A DNA stretch of 28,123 nucleotides from Alectryocaccomicrobium faecavium (lineage in GTDB: Bacteria > Bacillota > Clostridia > Christensenellales > Aristaeellaceae). Positions 1-7,326 of the stretch are shown here, piece after piece. The stretch is from contig DVOT01000051.1 in NCBI GenBank assembly GCA_018713425.1, forward strand, positions 1 to 28,123, in the 5' to 3' direction. Within the stretch, counting starts at the first letter, position 1; each line of letters starts with the position of its first letter. Made by a program: the position numbers and the translations under genes. Under the pieces are notes generated by a model, which searched no databases, was not told the origin of the DNA, and saw only the letters and a program-made list of their open reading frames with translations.

Positions 1-258
1 GATTTTTGCTCTGGAAAATGGGATTTTCCGCCGCGGCATATTGCGAGCTCCTGCACCCCCTCAATTCAGCATGGTCGTTCCACTGCGCTCGCAAGCTCGC
101 TTGTGGCACTCCCTGCTTCATTGGGCTTACTACGGCCTGTTTCCGCCACAGGCGGCGGCCTTCGTGCGCCCCCGCCGTACACGCCGCCGGGGACGATTAA
201 AGCGCGAAAGGGCTCCAGCCATCTCGTGCGCTCCCCTGGTTTTTTTGACAGCCTGACA
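1..258 (-). repeat. Dispersed mosaic repeat, copy A (cut by window start)
   Basis: Non-coding stretch downstream of rqcH. Read on the minus strand it matches 11487-11622 on the plus strand. The 34 bases at 1-34 are identical to 11588-11621, and the 29 bases at 170-198 are identical to 11545-11573. A weaker match at about 199-258 includes TCAG(A/G)CT(A/G)TCAAAAA. Between the two identical blocks copy A carries about 135 bases where copy B has 14, so one copy has gained or lost a module. The extra piece at 35-169 contains short inverted repeats such as CCTGT/ACAGG. Short ORFs here have no recognisable product and I do not call them genes. Confidence 0.75.
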
Positions 259-288
259 CGCCCGCCCAGAATGTTTTCTAGGCGGGCG
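259..288. terminator. GC-rich hairpin after rqcH
   Basis: CGCCCGCC (259-266) pairs with GGCGGGCG (281-288), and AGAA (268-271) pairs with TTCT (276-279) around a TGTT loop. It lies 19 bases past the rqcH stop. No T-run follows on the minus strand, so intrinsic termination is uncertain; it may instead protect the 3' end. Confidence 0.5.
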
Positions 289-307
289 CGATGCGTTTGT
301 ACGCGGC

Positions 308-2026
308 TCACGCTTCCCGCAGGGGTTCGGCGTAGAGCGTTTTCTGGTTGGTGTACGTGACGAAGCCGGGCTTTGCGCCGGAGGGCTTCTTCACGTATTT
401 TTTCAGCGCGTAATCGATGGGCACGCGCCCGCTTTCCCGCCCGCTGGAATAGCGGGCCGCGAGCGAGGCGGCAAAGCGGATGGTGGCCTCATCCGGGTTT
501 TCGCGCGCGATGATCACGTGCGAGCCGGGCATGTCCTTGGCGTGCAGCCATACGTAGCCGGGCTTGGCGGAGAAGGTCAGTTCGTCGTTTTGCCGGTTGT
601 TTTTGCCCACGAAGATTTCCGCGCCCGAAGGAGCGGTAAAGCGCAGGGGCGTGGAAGGCGGCAGCTTTTTCATCTGCCGGCGGTTGTGGTTTGCGCGCAC
701 ATAGCCCAGTTTTTCCAGCTCTTCGCGGATTTCGGCCAGTTCGGCTTCTTCGGTGCAGGTTTCCAACGCGAGCAGCTGCGAGGCGAGATAGCGAATTTCC
801 TCCTGCGCGATGGCCTTTTGCTCCAGCGCGAATTTGCGCGCGGAGCGGGCTTTTTGATAGCGCTTGAAATACCGCTGCGCGTTCTGGGCGGGGGAAATGC
901 GCTCGTCTAGCTCGATTTCCATGGGCGTGAGGGCTTCGTCATAATAGTTGGGCACGCTCACGCGCTTGGCTCCCTTGCTCACGAGATGCAGGTTCGCCAT
1001 CAGCAGCTCGCCCTTGATGCGGTAGTCCTCCGCGCGCTCGCAGTTGAGCAGTGCTTCTTCCTGGATGGCCAGCTTTTTTTCGCTGCGCTCCAGGTTGTTT
1101 TTCAGCACGCGGTGCAGCGCGGCGGATTTTTGCTGCATGCGCTCCGCCAAATCGCGCGCGCGGTAAAATTCGTCCAGCGCGGCGCTCAGGCTGGGCATGG
1201 GGCGGCAATCGAGGTGGGCGCGGCTTTTGAAGGGGATGGGCACGGCGTCGATGGGCGCGTCCTCGCCCGGCGCGTAGAGGAGCGCGGGGGAGAATTCGCC
1301 CAGCATTTCCTGCATGACGCGCACCACCGCTTCCGCCACGGCTTCGGGCGCAAGCGATCCCGTGGAGGCGTTTTCATCGCCGAGTGTGCGGTAGGCGATT
1401 TCCCGCGCAGTCTGCGTGGAAAGCCCGCTCACGCATTCGCTCAGGGCCTTGTGCAGCGTCTTGGGCGCTTCCGCCAGACGGGCGGCCAACGCGGCAGGCT
1501 CCAGCGCAAGGAAGGGCAGCTTGCCGTGTGCGGGTGGGCGCTGGTAGTACAGTCCGGGGAGCACCTGCCGCACGCTGGAAATCTGCTCGGTGACGTGCCG
1601 CGCGCTATCGATGATCTTGCCGTCCGCGGTGAGGAAAATCAGGTTGGAATGCTTGCCCATGAATTCGCACACCAACGTCTTGGTTGTGCGTTCGCCCAGC
1701 TCGTCGAAGTGCTCAAAGGCGATTTCCAAAATCCGGTCGCAGTCGATCTGGCGCACATCCGTTACGCGCGCGCCGGAAAGGTGCTTGCGCAGCAGCATAC
1801 ATAGCATGGGCGGCTCGAGTGGGTTGTTCTTTTTGACGCGCGTGATGTGGGCGCGCGCGCAGCCCGCGCTGGCGGAAAATAGCACGTTGAAGTTTTCATT
1901 GTGGTTGCGCATGGTCAAAAGCACTTCGTCGCGCTCTGGCTGCACGGCGCGGTCCACTCGCGCGCCCACGAGCGCTTCGCGCAGTTCCTGCGCGAGAAAG
2001 TGCAGGGTAAATCCATCCATCGGCAT
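308..2026 (-). CDS. rqcH: RqcH, NFACT-family ribosome quality-control protein (formerly FbpA)
   Basis: Bacterial homologue of Rqc2/NEMF. In the characterised family it binds stalled 50S subunits carrying peptidyl-tRNA and recruits tRNA-Ala to add alanine tails that mark the nascent chain for degradation; it is cytosolic. The 572-residue protein has the NFACT-N domain (about 1-200, with EPPMLCMLLRKHL), a helical coiled-coil middle (about 280-430), and the C-terminal NFACT-R domain with YVWLHAKDMPGSHVII. The Asp-Arg pair needed for tailing is present as DCDRIL, at residues 97-98 from the chosen start. An upstream TTG at 2041 is in frame, but GGAGG sits eight bases before ATG 2026, and MPMDGF fits family N-termini. 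It has its own promoter. The old name, fibronectin-binding protein, is misleading. Confidence 0.95.
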   Translation of the reverse strand: MPMDGFTLHFLAQELREALVGARVDRAVQPERDEVLLTMRNHNENFNVLFSASAGCARAHITRVKKNNPLEPPMLCMLLRKHLSGARVTDVRQIDCDRILEIAFEHFDELGERTTKTLVCEFMGKHSNLIFLTADGKIIDSARHVTEQISSVRQVLPGLYYQRPPAHGKLPFLALEPAALAARLAEAPKTLHKALSECVSGLSTQTAREIAYRTLGDENASTGSLAPEAVAEAVVRVMQEMLGEFSPALLYAPGEDAPIDAVPIPFKSRAHLDCRPMPSLSAALDEFYRARDLAERMQQKSAALHRVLKNNLERSEKKLAIQEEALLNCERAEDYRIKGELLMANLHLVSKGAKRVSVPNYYDEALTPMEIELDERISPAQNAQRYFKRYQKARSARKFALEQKAIAQEEIRYLASQLLALETCTEEAELAEIREELEKLGYVRANHNRRQMKKLPPSTPLRFTAPSGAEIFVGKNNRQNDELTFSAKPGYVWLHAKDMPGSHVIIARENPDEATIRFAASLAARYSSGRESGRVPIDYALKKYVKKPSGAKPGFVTYTNQKTLYAEPLREA

Positions 2027-2049
2027 ATTCGTATCCTCCAAACGGTTCC

Positions 2050-2079
2050 ATTATACTTTGGATGGGGGCGCTTTGTCAA
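2050..2079 (-). promoter_or_regulatory. rqcH promoter
   Basis: Read on the minus strand this is TTGACA (2079-2074), an 18-base spacer and TATAAT (2055-2050), a full sigma-A consensus match. It implies a short leader and strong constitutive expression independent of the upstream AraC gene. Confidence 0.85.
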
Positions 2080-2115
2080 GCTGGGAGCGCAATGGCATGG
2101 AATGCGGCATTTGGT

Positions 2116-2925
2116 TCAACCCATGCCTGGGAGAGGATGCTCGGCGGCGAGCGCCTGCCGCCGGTATTCCTTGGGGGAACATTTCATTTGCCTGGCGAAC
2201 GCGCGGTTAAACGACCGAAGGCTGGAAAAACCGCTTTTTTCTGCCACTTCCAGCATACCTTTTTCGCCTTGGCGCAGTAGGCGGCAAGCCTCATTCACGC
2301 GCAGCATGTTGATATAACAGCAGAAGTTCATTTTCAGCTTGCCGGCAAAGAGATGGGAAAGATAACTTTTGCTGATGTGCATTGCCCGCGCGACATCGGC
2401 TTGCGTGATGGTGTTTTGAAAATTCGCTTTGCAATATTCGATGATCTGCATGAGCAGGTCGCCAGAACCCTTTGGCTGTTTTTCTGTTTCGAGCGATTCC
2501 AGGATTTTACCCGTCAGCAAGAGCAAATAGGCTTTTTGCACGATGGGGGAACTGTGCTCGAATTCCGCCAAAATTTCTCTGGACAGGTCTGCGAGCGCTT
2601 TCGCCGCCGCACAGTCTTTCGCGAGAATGGGGAAACGCGGCGTCTGTTCTTTGAGAATGGGCGCCAGCTCGGGGATGATTTCCGGAGAAAAAATGAATTT
2701 CCCCACGTCTACATCCGCTTCAGCGGCGTAGCTGTGAAGGGATTCGGGAAAGACGATCAGGAAATCCCCAGCGCCCATGCGATAGCTTTTTCCATCCACG
2801 GAAAGGCTGGCGCTGCCCTTATAAAGCGCAATAATTTCCACTTCGCTGTGCAGGTGCAATTCGAAATGGATTTTTTGGTTGTGAAGGATTTGCGGCCCAT
2901 CGTGGTGCTGGTGGAGATAATTCAT
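2116..2925 (-). CDS. AraC-family transcriptional regulator with cupin sensor domain
   Basis: DNA-binding regulator of 269 residues, the usual length of sugar-responsive AraC proteins. The N-terminal half is a cupin-like ligand domain (HFELHLHSEVEIIAL, then GDFLIVFPESLHSY). The C-terminal about 100 residues carry two helix-turn-helix units: TQADVARAMHISKSYLSHLF and, later, EVAEKSGFSSLRSFNRAFARQ followed by SPKEYRRQ. The gene is divergent from the propeller gene at 3051 and their promoters overlap, so it most likely controls that gene and itself in response to a sugar. The start ATG has AGGAG 12 bases upstream, a rather long spacing. The ligand cannot be read from sequence. Confidence 0.9.
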   Translation of the reverse strand: MNYLHQHHDGPQILHNQKIHFELHLHSEVEIIALYKGSASLSVDGKSYRMGAGDFLIVFPESLHSYAAEADVDVGKFIFSPEIIPELAPILKEQTPRFPILAKDCAAAKALADLSREILAEFEHSSPIVQKAYLLLLTGKILESLETEKQPKGSGDLLMQIIEYCKANFQNTITQADVARAMHISKSYLSHLFAGKLKMNFCCYINMLRVNEACRLLRQGEKGMLEVAEKSGFSSLRSFNRAFARQMKCSPKEYRRQALAAEHPLPGMG

Positions 2926-2983
2926 AAGGCGTTTTCGCTCCTGAAGGATATTTTTGGCCAGTATTCAGCGCTTTATGGCGTGA

Positions 2984-3012
2984 ATTATAGCAGAAATTCG
3001 CCTATAATACAA
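2984..3012 (-). promoter_or_regulatory. Promoter of the AraC regulator
   Basis: On the minus strand: TTGTAT (3012-3007), 17-base spacer, TATAAT (2989-2984), with TGC directly before the -10 (extended -10). An interrupted inverted repeat, ATTCA(g)CGC / GCGTGAAT, covers 2963-2985 at the start site and -10 and may be the regulator's site. Confidence 0.75.
3003..3008 (+). promoter_or_regulatory. Probable -10 of the propeller gene
   Basis: TATAAT at 3003-3008 lies about 37 bases before ATG 3045. The -35 position (about 2980-2985) is poor, which fits activator-dependent transcription. The element abuts the -35 of the divergent AraC promoter (3007-3012), so the two promoters cannot easily be used together. 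Confidence 0.55.
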
Positions 3013-3050
3013 GTGGGTTTTTGAAACGCCAGAGAAAGCGAGGCATGAGC

Positions 3051-4286
3051 ATGGAAAATGATCGCATGGTAAACTCCGCCGCGACAAGCGTATATACGCC
3101 GGATATCACAAATGGCAATGGTGATACCATCCTGCCGACGGTTCCCATTCAGGGATATGAAGGCTTCATTCGCCCGGCCGACGACGCGCGGGCCAAGGCG
3201 CTGGGCGATGCCTGCGCGCGGGAAATCGCGGGCAAGATCCTTGCGGATTTTGAAAAAACAGAGGCGTATTGCCGACGCAATGGGGGAAAGCCCGACCAGA
3301 TGGTGCATGTTTCCACCTTTGTAATCCTCGATGGCATGGTATACATGACGTATTACGCCAACACGGGCACAGACCAGGAGGATCCAACGCAACAGGCGGC
3401 ACGGCTGGCCTTTTGCCCGCTGGACAATCCCGAGGATATGACGATCCTGGAATTGCAAAAGGTTGGAGACGTGCTGGATGGGCGAGAAATCACGCACGTT
3501 TACGATACCATCCTCATGTATAAGGGCGGCGATGAGTTGTACCTGATGTGGACAGCTTCGCCGCAGGACAATTATCATCGCCTGTATCGCACCTTCAGTC
3601 TTTCGCGCAAAACGCTTGGGCCCATCCGGGTGAATCGCTTCCGCGTGGGCGATGTCGTCAACGATTTCAGCATTTCTGGGATGAAGGCGGCGCTGAGCTA
3701 CTACCGGATCCCCTTCAAGGCCATGTGGAGCGACATCGGCATCATGCAGAAATTGTCCACGCGCATGGAAGCGGGGGAAACCTGGTATTATTCCGGCGCG
3801 TATTCCGGGAATTTCAATTGCATCATCAAGAGCCGAGATTTGATCACCTGGGAATATGTGGCCGCGCCGGATTTTCCCAACAATTCCCGGTGGGAAAATG
3901 CGACGTATGTGGTGGGCGATCGGTGCTACTATTTCGTACGGCAACAGGAGTGCGAGCAGGGGTTTTTGACGTACTACGATTTGTGCCAGAAAACTTGGGC
4001 CACGCCTTTTCTGATTGCCGACGCGCAGTCGCGTTCGGATTTTGTCCTCTATGATGGCGAGCTGTATTTGATTCACGCGCCGGTCGACCGCGATGGCTTT
4101 GGCATTGTGCGCGTGGATCAGGAGGCGCTTTGCAACAGCACGCCCCTGCTGGTGGTGGATATGAAGGATAGCTGCTTTTATCCCTATGTGCGCCTGTATG
4201 GAGATACGGCATATATTTCCTATACCGTGGCGCGCAAGCATATCCGGCTGGCCAGGTTTCAATTCGCGGAGTATCTTAGCAAGTAG
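3051..4286 (+). CDS. Intracellular beta-propeller glycosidase-like protein (sialidase/GH43/GH130-like fold)
   Basis: A 411-residue protein without signal peptide or membrane segment. It shows repeated short beta-strand blocks of the type seen in five-bladed propeller glycosidases: VYDTILMYKGGDELYLMWTA, then GETWYYSGAYSGNFNCIIKS, SRDLITWEYV (an Asp-box-like S-x-D-x-x-T-W turn), RSDFVLYDGELYLIHAPVD and YPYVRLYGDTAYISYTVA. I cannot assign the family or catalytic residues. Divergent pairing with an AraC regulator and the nearby importers suggest it acts on an imported oligosaccharide. TTG 3021 and ATG 3045 are in frame, but GAGG at 3040-3043 is correctly spaced only for ATG 3051. It could also be a non-catalytic sugar-binding propeller. 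Confidence 0.75.
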   Translation: MENDRMVNSAATSVYTPDITNGNGDTILPTVPIQGYEGFIRPADDARAKALGDACAREIAGKILADFEKTEAYCRRNGGKPDQMVHVSTFVILDGMVYMTYYANTGTDQEDPTQQAARLAFCPLDNPEDMTILELQKVGDVLDGREITHVYDTILMYKGGDELYLMWTASPQDNYHRLYRTFSLSRKTLGPIRVNRFRVGDVVNDFSISGMKAALSYYRIPFKAMWSDIGIMQKLSTRMEAGETWYYSGAYSGNFNCIIKSRDLITWEYVAAPDFPNNSRWENATYVVGDRCYYFVRQQECEQGFLTYYDLCQKTWATPFLIADAQSRSDFVLYDGELYLIHAPVDRDGFGIVRVDQEALCNSTPLLVVDMKDSCFYPYVRLYGDTAYISYTVARKHIRLARFQFAEYLSK

Positions 4287-4308
4287 GGACGGCAAACTTT
4301 GGGAATTG

Positions 4309-4347
4309 AGCGCATGCGTGGCTTGCCATAAAAGCCGCGCATGCGCT
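4309..4347. terminator. Bidirectional hairpin between convergent genes
   Basis: AGCGCATGCG (4309-4318) pairs with CGCATGCGCT (4338-4347). The stem continues through a T-G pair into GGCTT (4320-4324) / AAGCC (4332-4336) with a seven-base loop. The 16-bp stem sits between the propeller stop and the stop of the broken XRE gene. The T-tract is short (TTT). Confidence 0.65.
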
Positions 4348-4353
4348 TTCGCG

Positions 4354-4781
4354 CTAACTTTGCGGCCGCTTAGCGCATTCTGCCTGAGGGGATTTTTCCA
4401 TTTCATGCACCAATGTTTGACAAAGGGCAAGGGCTAGATCTACGGTTTTGCGCGGCTTTCCATCCAGCAAGAGTTGGAAAGCACGGCCAATATCGGGCTT
4501 TTCACAAGAAATTTGGGGCGCGTCTTTCCAATTGCCGCCAATGAGACACCCTTTTAGCATTTCTTCGAGCGGCACTTCGAGGATCAAGCAGATTTCTGCC
4601 AGCACAGATAGGCTCATTGGGCGGTCGCCGCGTTCGATTTTGCCATAGTTGGCCGGTTCATATCCCAGCTGGATTGCGATTTCATGTTGCTTGATGTTTT
4701 TTCCTTGCGATACATTTTGATACGTTCATACAGGTGCTCATAATCAATGTGCGCAGAGCGCACGGGTATTTTTGCATTCAT
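4354..4781 (-). pseudogene. XRE-family regulator split by a one-base frameshift
   Basis: Two minus-strand reading frames together make one helix-turn-helix protein. The first (from ATG 4781, with GAGAGGA upstream) gives IDYEHLYERIKMYRKEK and then runs out of frame. The second frame gives the continuation NIKQHEIAIQLGYEPANYGK, then IERGDRPMSLSVLAEICLIL and EVPLEEML, a normal HTH_3 domain. The break is at an A-run on the coding strand (T6 at about 4697-4702): seven A would restore about 142 residues, six are present. The intact protein would be a small cytosolic repressor with an unrecognised C-terminal tail. It may be a real loss of function, a sequencing error in the homopolymer, or length switching. 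Confidence 0.8.
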
Positions 4782-4799
4782 TCTTTTTATTCCTCTCAT

Positions 4800-5083
4800 T
4801 GCGTCCTAGAGGAATTTTACTACGATTGCGGGAAAATACTATAGGTGCGTCAATGACCATATAGCCATCAGTGGATATTTATTGCGCGTCACAATAATGT
4901 TAAATTTTTACGAAAATATTTTGCGAAAATCGAAGCGTAGGATAATCGATTTGCATAGGTGCATTTTTATTTATTCTCCATAATGCACAAGCAATGCTAT
5001 TGCTCGTGCATTGGCGCATTTATGCGGTTCGCTGCACGCCCTTGTCCATGGGGAATCTGCCGTAGGCATGATTCCAGGCGGTA
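4800..5083. other. AT-rich intergenic region with a strong imperfect palindrome
   Basis: No gene supported. It contains AAAATATTTT within a run of A/T and a long hairpin: AATGCAC (4982-4988) / GTGCATT (5006-5012), extended inside by AGCAAT (4990-4995) / ATTGCT (4999-5004) with one A-C mismatch and a GCT loop. No T-run follows, so it looks more like a protein-binding or RNA-structure element than a terminator. I found no convincing promoter for the broken XRE gene here. Confidence 0.5.
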
Positions 5084-5112
5084 TTGCAATCTTTCTTGGA
5101 ATATGCTATACT
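5084..5112 (+). promoter_or_regulatory. iclR-family gene promoter
   Basis: TTGCAA (5084-5089), 17-base spacer, TATACT (5107-5112), with TGC immediately before the -10. The start would be near 5119, leaving a leader of about 48 bases to the TTG start. Confidence 0.8.
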
Positions 5113-5166
5113 AAATCGAAAAGACAATTTCATATAGAGAAACAATCGATGGAAGGGGTGGGCGGT

Positions 5167-5934
5167 TTGGAACCGAAATCTGGTGAAAAAATTAAAGTGC
5201 TGGAAAAGGCAATTACCATTCTGGATATGATCAAAGCTTCCAATCGACCTTTGGGTGTAAATGAACTTTCGCGTGAATGCGGTGTGAATCTTACAACGAC
5301 ATTCAGGATTTTGAAAACGCTACAAGGACGCGGGTGGGTTTATCAGGATCAAAATGATAAGTACATTATTGGCTATAAAGTATCTTTTGTGACGGAGAAG
5401 AACAATTTTTATGTTGCGCTGAAAGAGATAGCTTATTATACGATGGCGCGCTTTAGCGCGTTGGTTTCGCAGGCTATGAATTTGATTGTGCGGGAAAACA
5501 GCAAGTGCTTTATTTTGCAACAATCACGCACGGAAAAAATTGTGGATTACGTGCCGCCCATTGGCACGTATGTGCCGATTTATGCCAGTGCCGGGGGGAA
5601 AATATTGCTATCTGAGCTTTCGGACTCGCTGCGAGGCGTGATTTTGGATCAATTGGATTTTAAGCCATTAACCGCTTATACGATTACCAGCAAAACCGCT
5701 TTTTTGGAAGAACTGGCCCGCTGCCAAGAGCGTGGATATGCCCTAGATGTGCGGGAATCGCAGGAAGAGGGGTTTTGCATTGCCGTGCCTGTGCGCAGCC
5801 ACGAGGGGGAAATTATCGCGGCGCTTTCCTTTTCGGGTATTTTGGGCGGGCTTTCGGAGGAGGAGACGGCGCGGTATTTTCAGCTTCTTAAGGAGGCCTC
5901 GGCGGAAATTACCAAGAATTTGTTCTGCGTATAA
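5167..5934 (+). CDS. IclR-family transcriptional regulator
   Basis: A 255-residue regulator of the usual IclR length. The N-terminal winged helix (about 10-75) reads VLEKAITILDMIKASNRPLG, then VNELSRECGVNLTTTFRILK and TLQGRGWV. The C-terminal effector domain includes YVPIYASAGGKILLSELSD, ERGYALDVRESQEEGFCIAV and PVRSHEGEIIAALSFSG. IclR proteins commonly control keto-acid, hexuronate or aromatic catabolism. It directly precedes the aldolase operon, so that operon is its likely target. ATG 5149 is in frame, but GGAAGGGG at 5151-5158 lies correctly before TTG 5167, which I choose. The first half of the gene is clearly richer in A/T than most of the window. Confidence 0.9.
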   Translation: MEPKSGEKIKVLEKAITILDMIKASNRPLGVNELSRECGVNLTTTFRILKTLQGRGWVYQDQNDKYIIGYKVSFVTEKNNFYVALKEIAYYTMARFSALVSQAMNLIVRENSKCFILQQSRTEKIVDYVPPIGTYVPIYASAGGKILLSELSDSLRGVILDQLDFKPLTAYTITSKTAFLEELARCQERGYALDVRESQEEGFCIAVPVRSHEGEIIAALSFSGILGGLSEEETARYFQLLKEASAEITKNLFCV

Positions 5935-6010
5935 AGGGCATTGGCCGCGATAGTGTAGGCGGGGAAACGGACTGGAAGCGCACTGGCGCGTTTGTGAATA
6001 GGATGTATTC

Positions 6011-6041
6011 AGGCTGGCGAGTTTTTGCCAGCCTGTTTTTT
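6011..6041 (+). terminator. Rho-independent terminator of the iclR gene
   Basis: AGGCTGGC (6011-6018) pairs with GCCAGCCT (6027-6034) and is followed by GTTTTTT. A textbook intrinsic terminator 77 bases past the stop; it separates the regulator from the aldolase operon. Confidence 0.92.
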
Positions 6042-6205
6042 GGCGGGAGAAAATCGCAGCCATATTTTTTATATAATCATATAGAAATAGTGAAAATGAT
6101 AAAATTTGGGTCATAATGTATTTTGGTATGGAATTTTGCTGTCATTTCAAAGCATTTTTGGGCTTTTGCGGGCAAAAAAATATTTTTCAAAATCCGAAAT
6201 GGGTA

Positions 6206-6234
6206 TTGCTTTTTTGGAGGAAGTGTGCTATTCT
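6206..6234 (+). promoter_or_regulatory. Promoter of the aldolase/importer operon
   Basis: TTGCTT (6206-6211), 17-base spacer, TATTCT (6229-6234), with TGC before the -10. Its architecture closely matches the iclR promoter. Transcription would start near 6241, within or next to the palindrome at 6244-6259. Confidence 0.8.
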
Positions 6235-6243
6235 AATAATACA

Positions 6244-6259
6244 AGAAATGGCCATTTCT
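6244..6259. promoter_or_regulatory. Perfect 16-bp palindrome, probable operator
   Basis: AGAAATGGCCATTTCT is a perfect inverted repeat at the predicted start site. The half-site GAAATGG occurs again at 6196-6202, just upstream of the -35. Binding here would block initiation. The adjacent IclR regulator is the obvious candidate; this is inference. Confidence 0.65.
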
Positions 6260-6313
6260 AAATGCGCAATGTTGTTCTCAGGACCACGACCAGATTGTTT
6301 AGGAGGATTGGCA

Positions 6314-7228
6314 ATGCCCAAAGAAAAGCCTGAAGGAATTTTTATTCCCATGGTTACCCCGTTCAAAGCCTCGGATGAGTCTGTGGATTTCTCCGGTCTT
6401 AGGGAAGTGACGAATTTCCTGGTGGAAAATGGCGTGGATGGCATCATCCCGTCCGGTAGCACAGGGGAATTCATCGCCATGTCGCACGAGGAACAGAAGC
6501 AGGTGAACGCGGCGGTGTGCGAATACGCGGCGGGCCGCGTGAAAGTATTCTGCTCCACGGGCGCATACCGCACCCGCGACGCGGTGGATCTTTCCCAGGC
6601 AGCGGAAGCGGCCGGGGCGGATGGTGTGATGGTGGTTACGCCGTGGTATATGGCGGCCAACGAAGACGAACTGTATGAGCACTACAAAGCCATTCGCAAG
6701 GCCGTGCAGATCCCGATTATGCTCTATCATAACCCGTACTATTCCACCTGCCTGCTGAGCGATGAATTTATGGCGAAGCTCTACAACGACGGCCTGATCG
6801 ATGCGGTCAAAGAGCGGCAGGCCGACGTTTACCGCCAGCAGGATCTGCGCGCGCTGACGGACGATGGCTTCGGGATTTTCTACGGCTATGACATTTGCCC
6901 GGTGGAGAGCGTTTCCATGTGGGCGGACGGCTGGGTTTGCGGCACGGGCAACCTGTTTCCCAAAGAGAACAAGACCGTTTACGATCTGGCCAAGGCCCGC
7001 AAGATCGAAGAGGCGCAGAAGTACCACTTCGCCAAGATTCGCCCCTATTTGCCGCTCTTTACGGAAAAGACCGCGAAGGGCCTGCCCTGTCCGTGGTTGC
7101 AGGTGATCAAGGAAGGGTTGAAGCTGCGCGGAGTGAACGCGGGCGTTGCCAGAAAGCCCGTGATGGCGTTGCCGGATGACTATCGCGAGAAGCTCAAGAA
7201 GGTTTTGAAGGAATACGGGTACCTTTAA
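6314..7228 (+). CDS. DapA/NanA-family aldolase or dehydratase (class I Schiff-base lyase)
   Basis: A 304-residue TIM-barrel enzyme of the dihydrodipicolinate synthase/N-acetylneuraminate lyase family, cytosolic and normally tetrameric. The family signature GSTGE is at residues 48-52, the catalytic tyrosine is Tyr138 in YHNP, and the Schiff-base lysine is Lys166 in AVKERQAD; spacing matches E. coli DapA (Tyr133, Lys161). The context of an IclR regulator, sugar importer and glycosidases argues for sugar-acid or sialic-acid catabolism (KDG-, KDA- or NAL-type) rather than lysine synthesis, but the substrate is not decided by sequence. AGGAGGA at 6301-6307 fixes the ATG at 6314; an in-frame extension back to 6116 would cross the promoter and operator. 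No terminator follows, so it is probably co-transcribed with the binding protein. Confidence 0.9.
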   Translation: MPKEKPEGIFIPMVTPFKASDESVDFSGLREVTNFLVENGVDGIIPSGSTGEFIAMSHEEQKQVNAAVCEYAAGRVKVFCSTGAYRTRDAVDLSQAAEAAGADGVMVVTPWYMAANEDELYEHYKAIRKAVQIPIMLYHNPYYSTCLLSDEFMAKLYNDGLIDAVKERQADVYRQQDLRALTDDGFGIFYGYDICPVESVSMWADGWVCGTGNLFPKENKTVYDLAKARKIEEAQKYHFAKIRPYLPLFTEKTAKGLPCPWLQVIKEGLKLRGVNAGVARKPVMALPDDYREKLKKVLKEYGYL

Positions 7229-7326
7229 TTTCCTTCAGGCAAGGCGCAGGCCTTCTGGAATCCTCCCGTCGCTTTCTCGACTTTCCCTTCGACGCATGAA
7301 ACGACCATTTTGGAGGAGGAGACCCC

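Noticed and set aside
6..360. Small plus- and minus-strand frames at the window start
   Set aside because: They cross the repeat and its hairpins, differ between the two repeat copies, and have no ribosome sites.
2985..4430. 481-residue minus-strand open frame across the propeller gene
   Set aside because: Shadow of the real gene: no ribosome site, composition rich in Arg/His/Ala without domains, and the plus-strand frame has a coherent protein.
4697..4702. Programmed ribosomal frameshift in the XRE gene
   Set aside because: The run is only six A and does not form a standard X XXY YYZ slippery heptamer in the zero frame, and no downstream stimulator is evident. A mutation or sequencing error is more likely.
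5311..5326. Possible CcpA cre site (TTGAAAACGCTACAAG)
   Set aside because: Off the consensus in the right half and located inside the IclR coding region; no convincing cre site was found near the sugar promoters.
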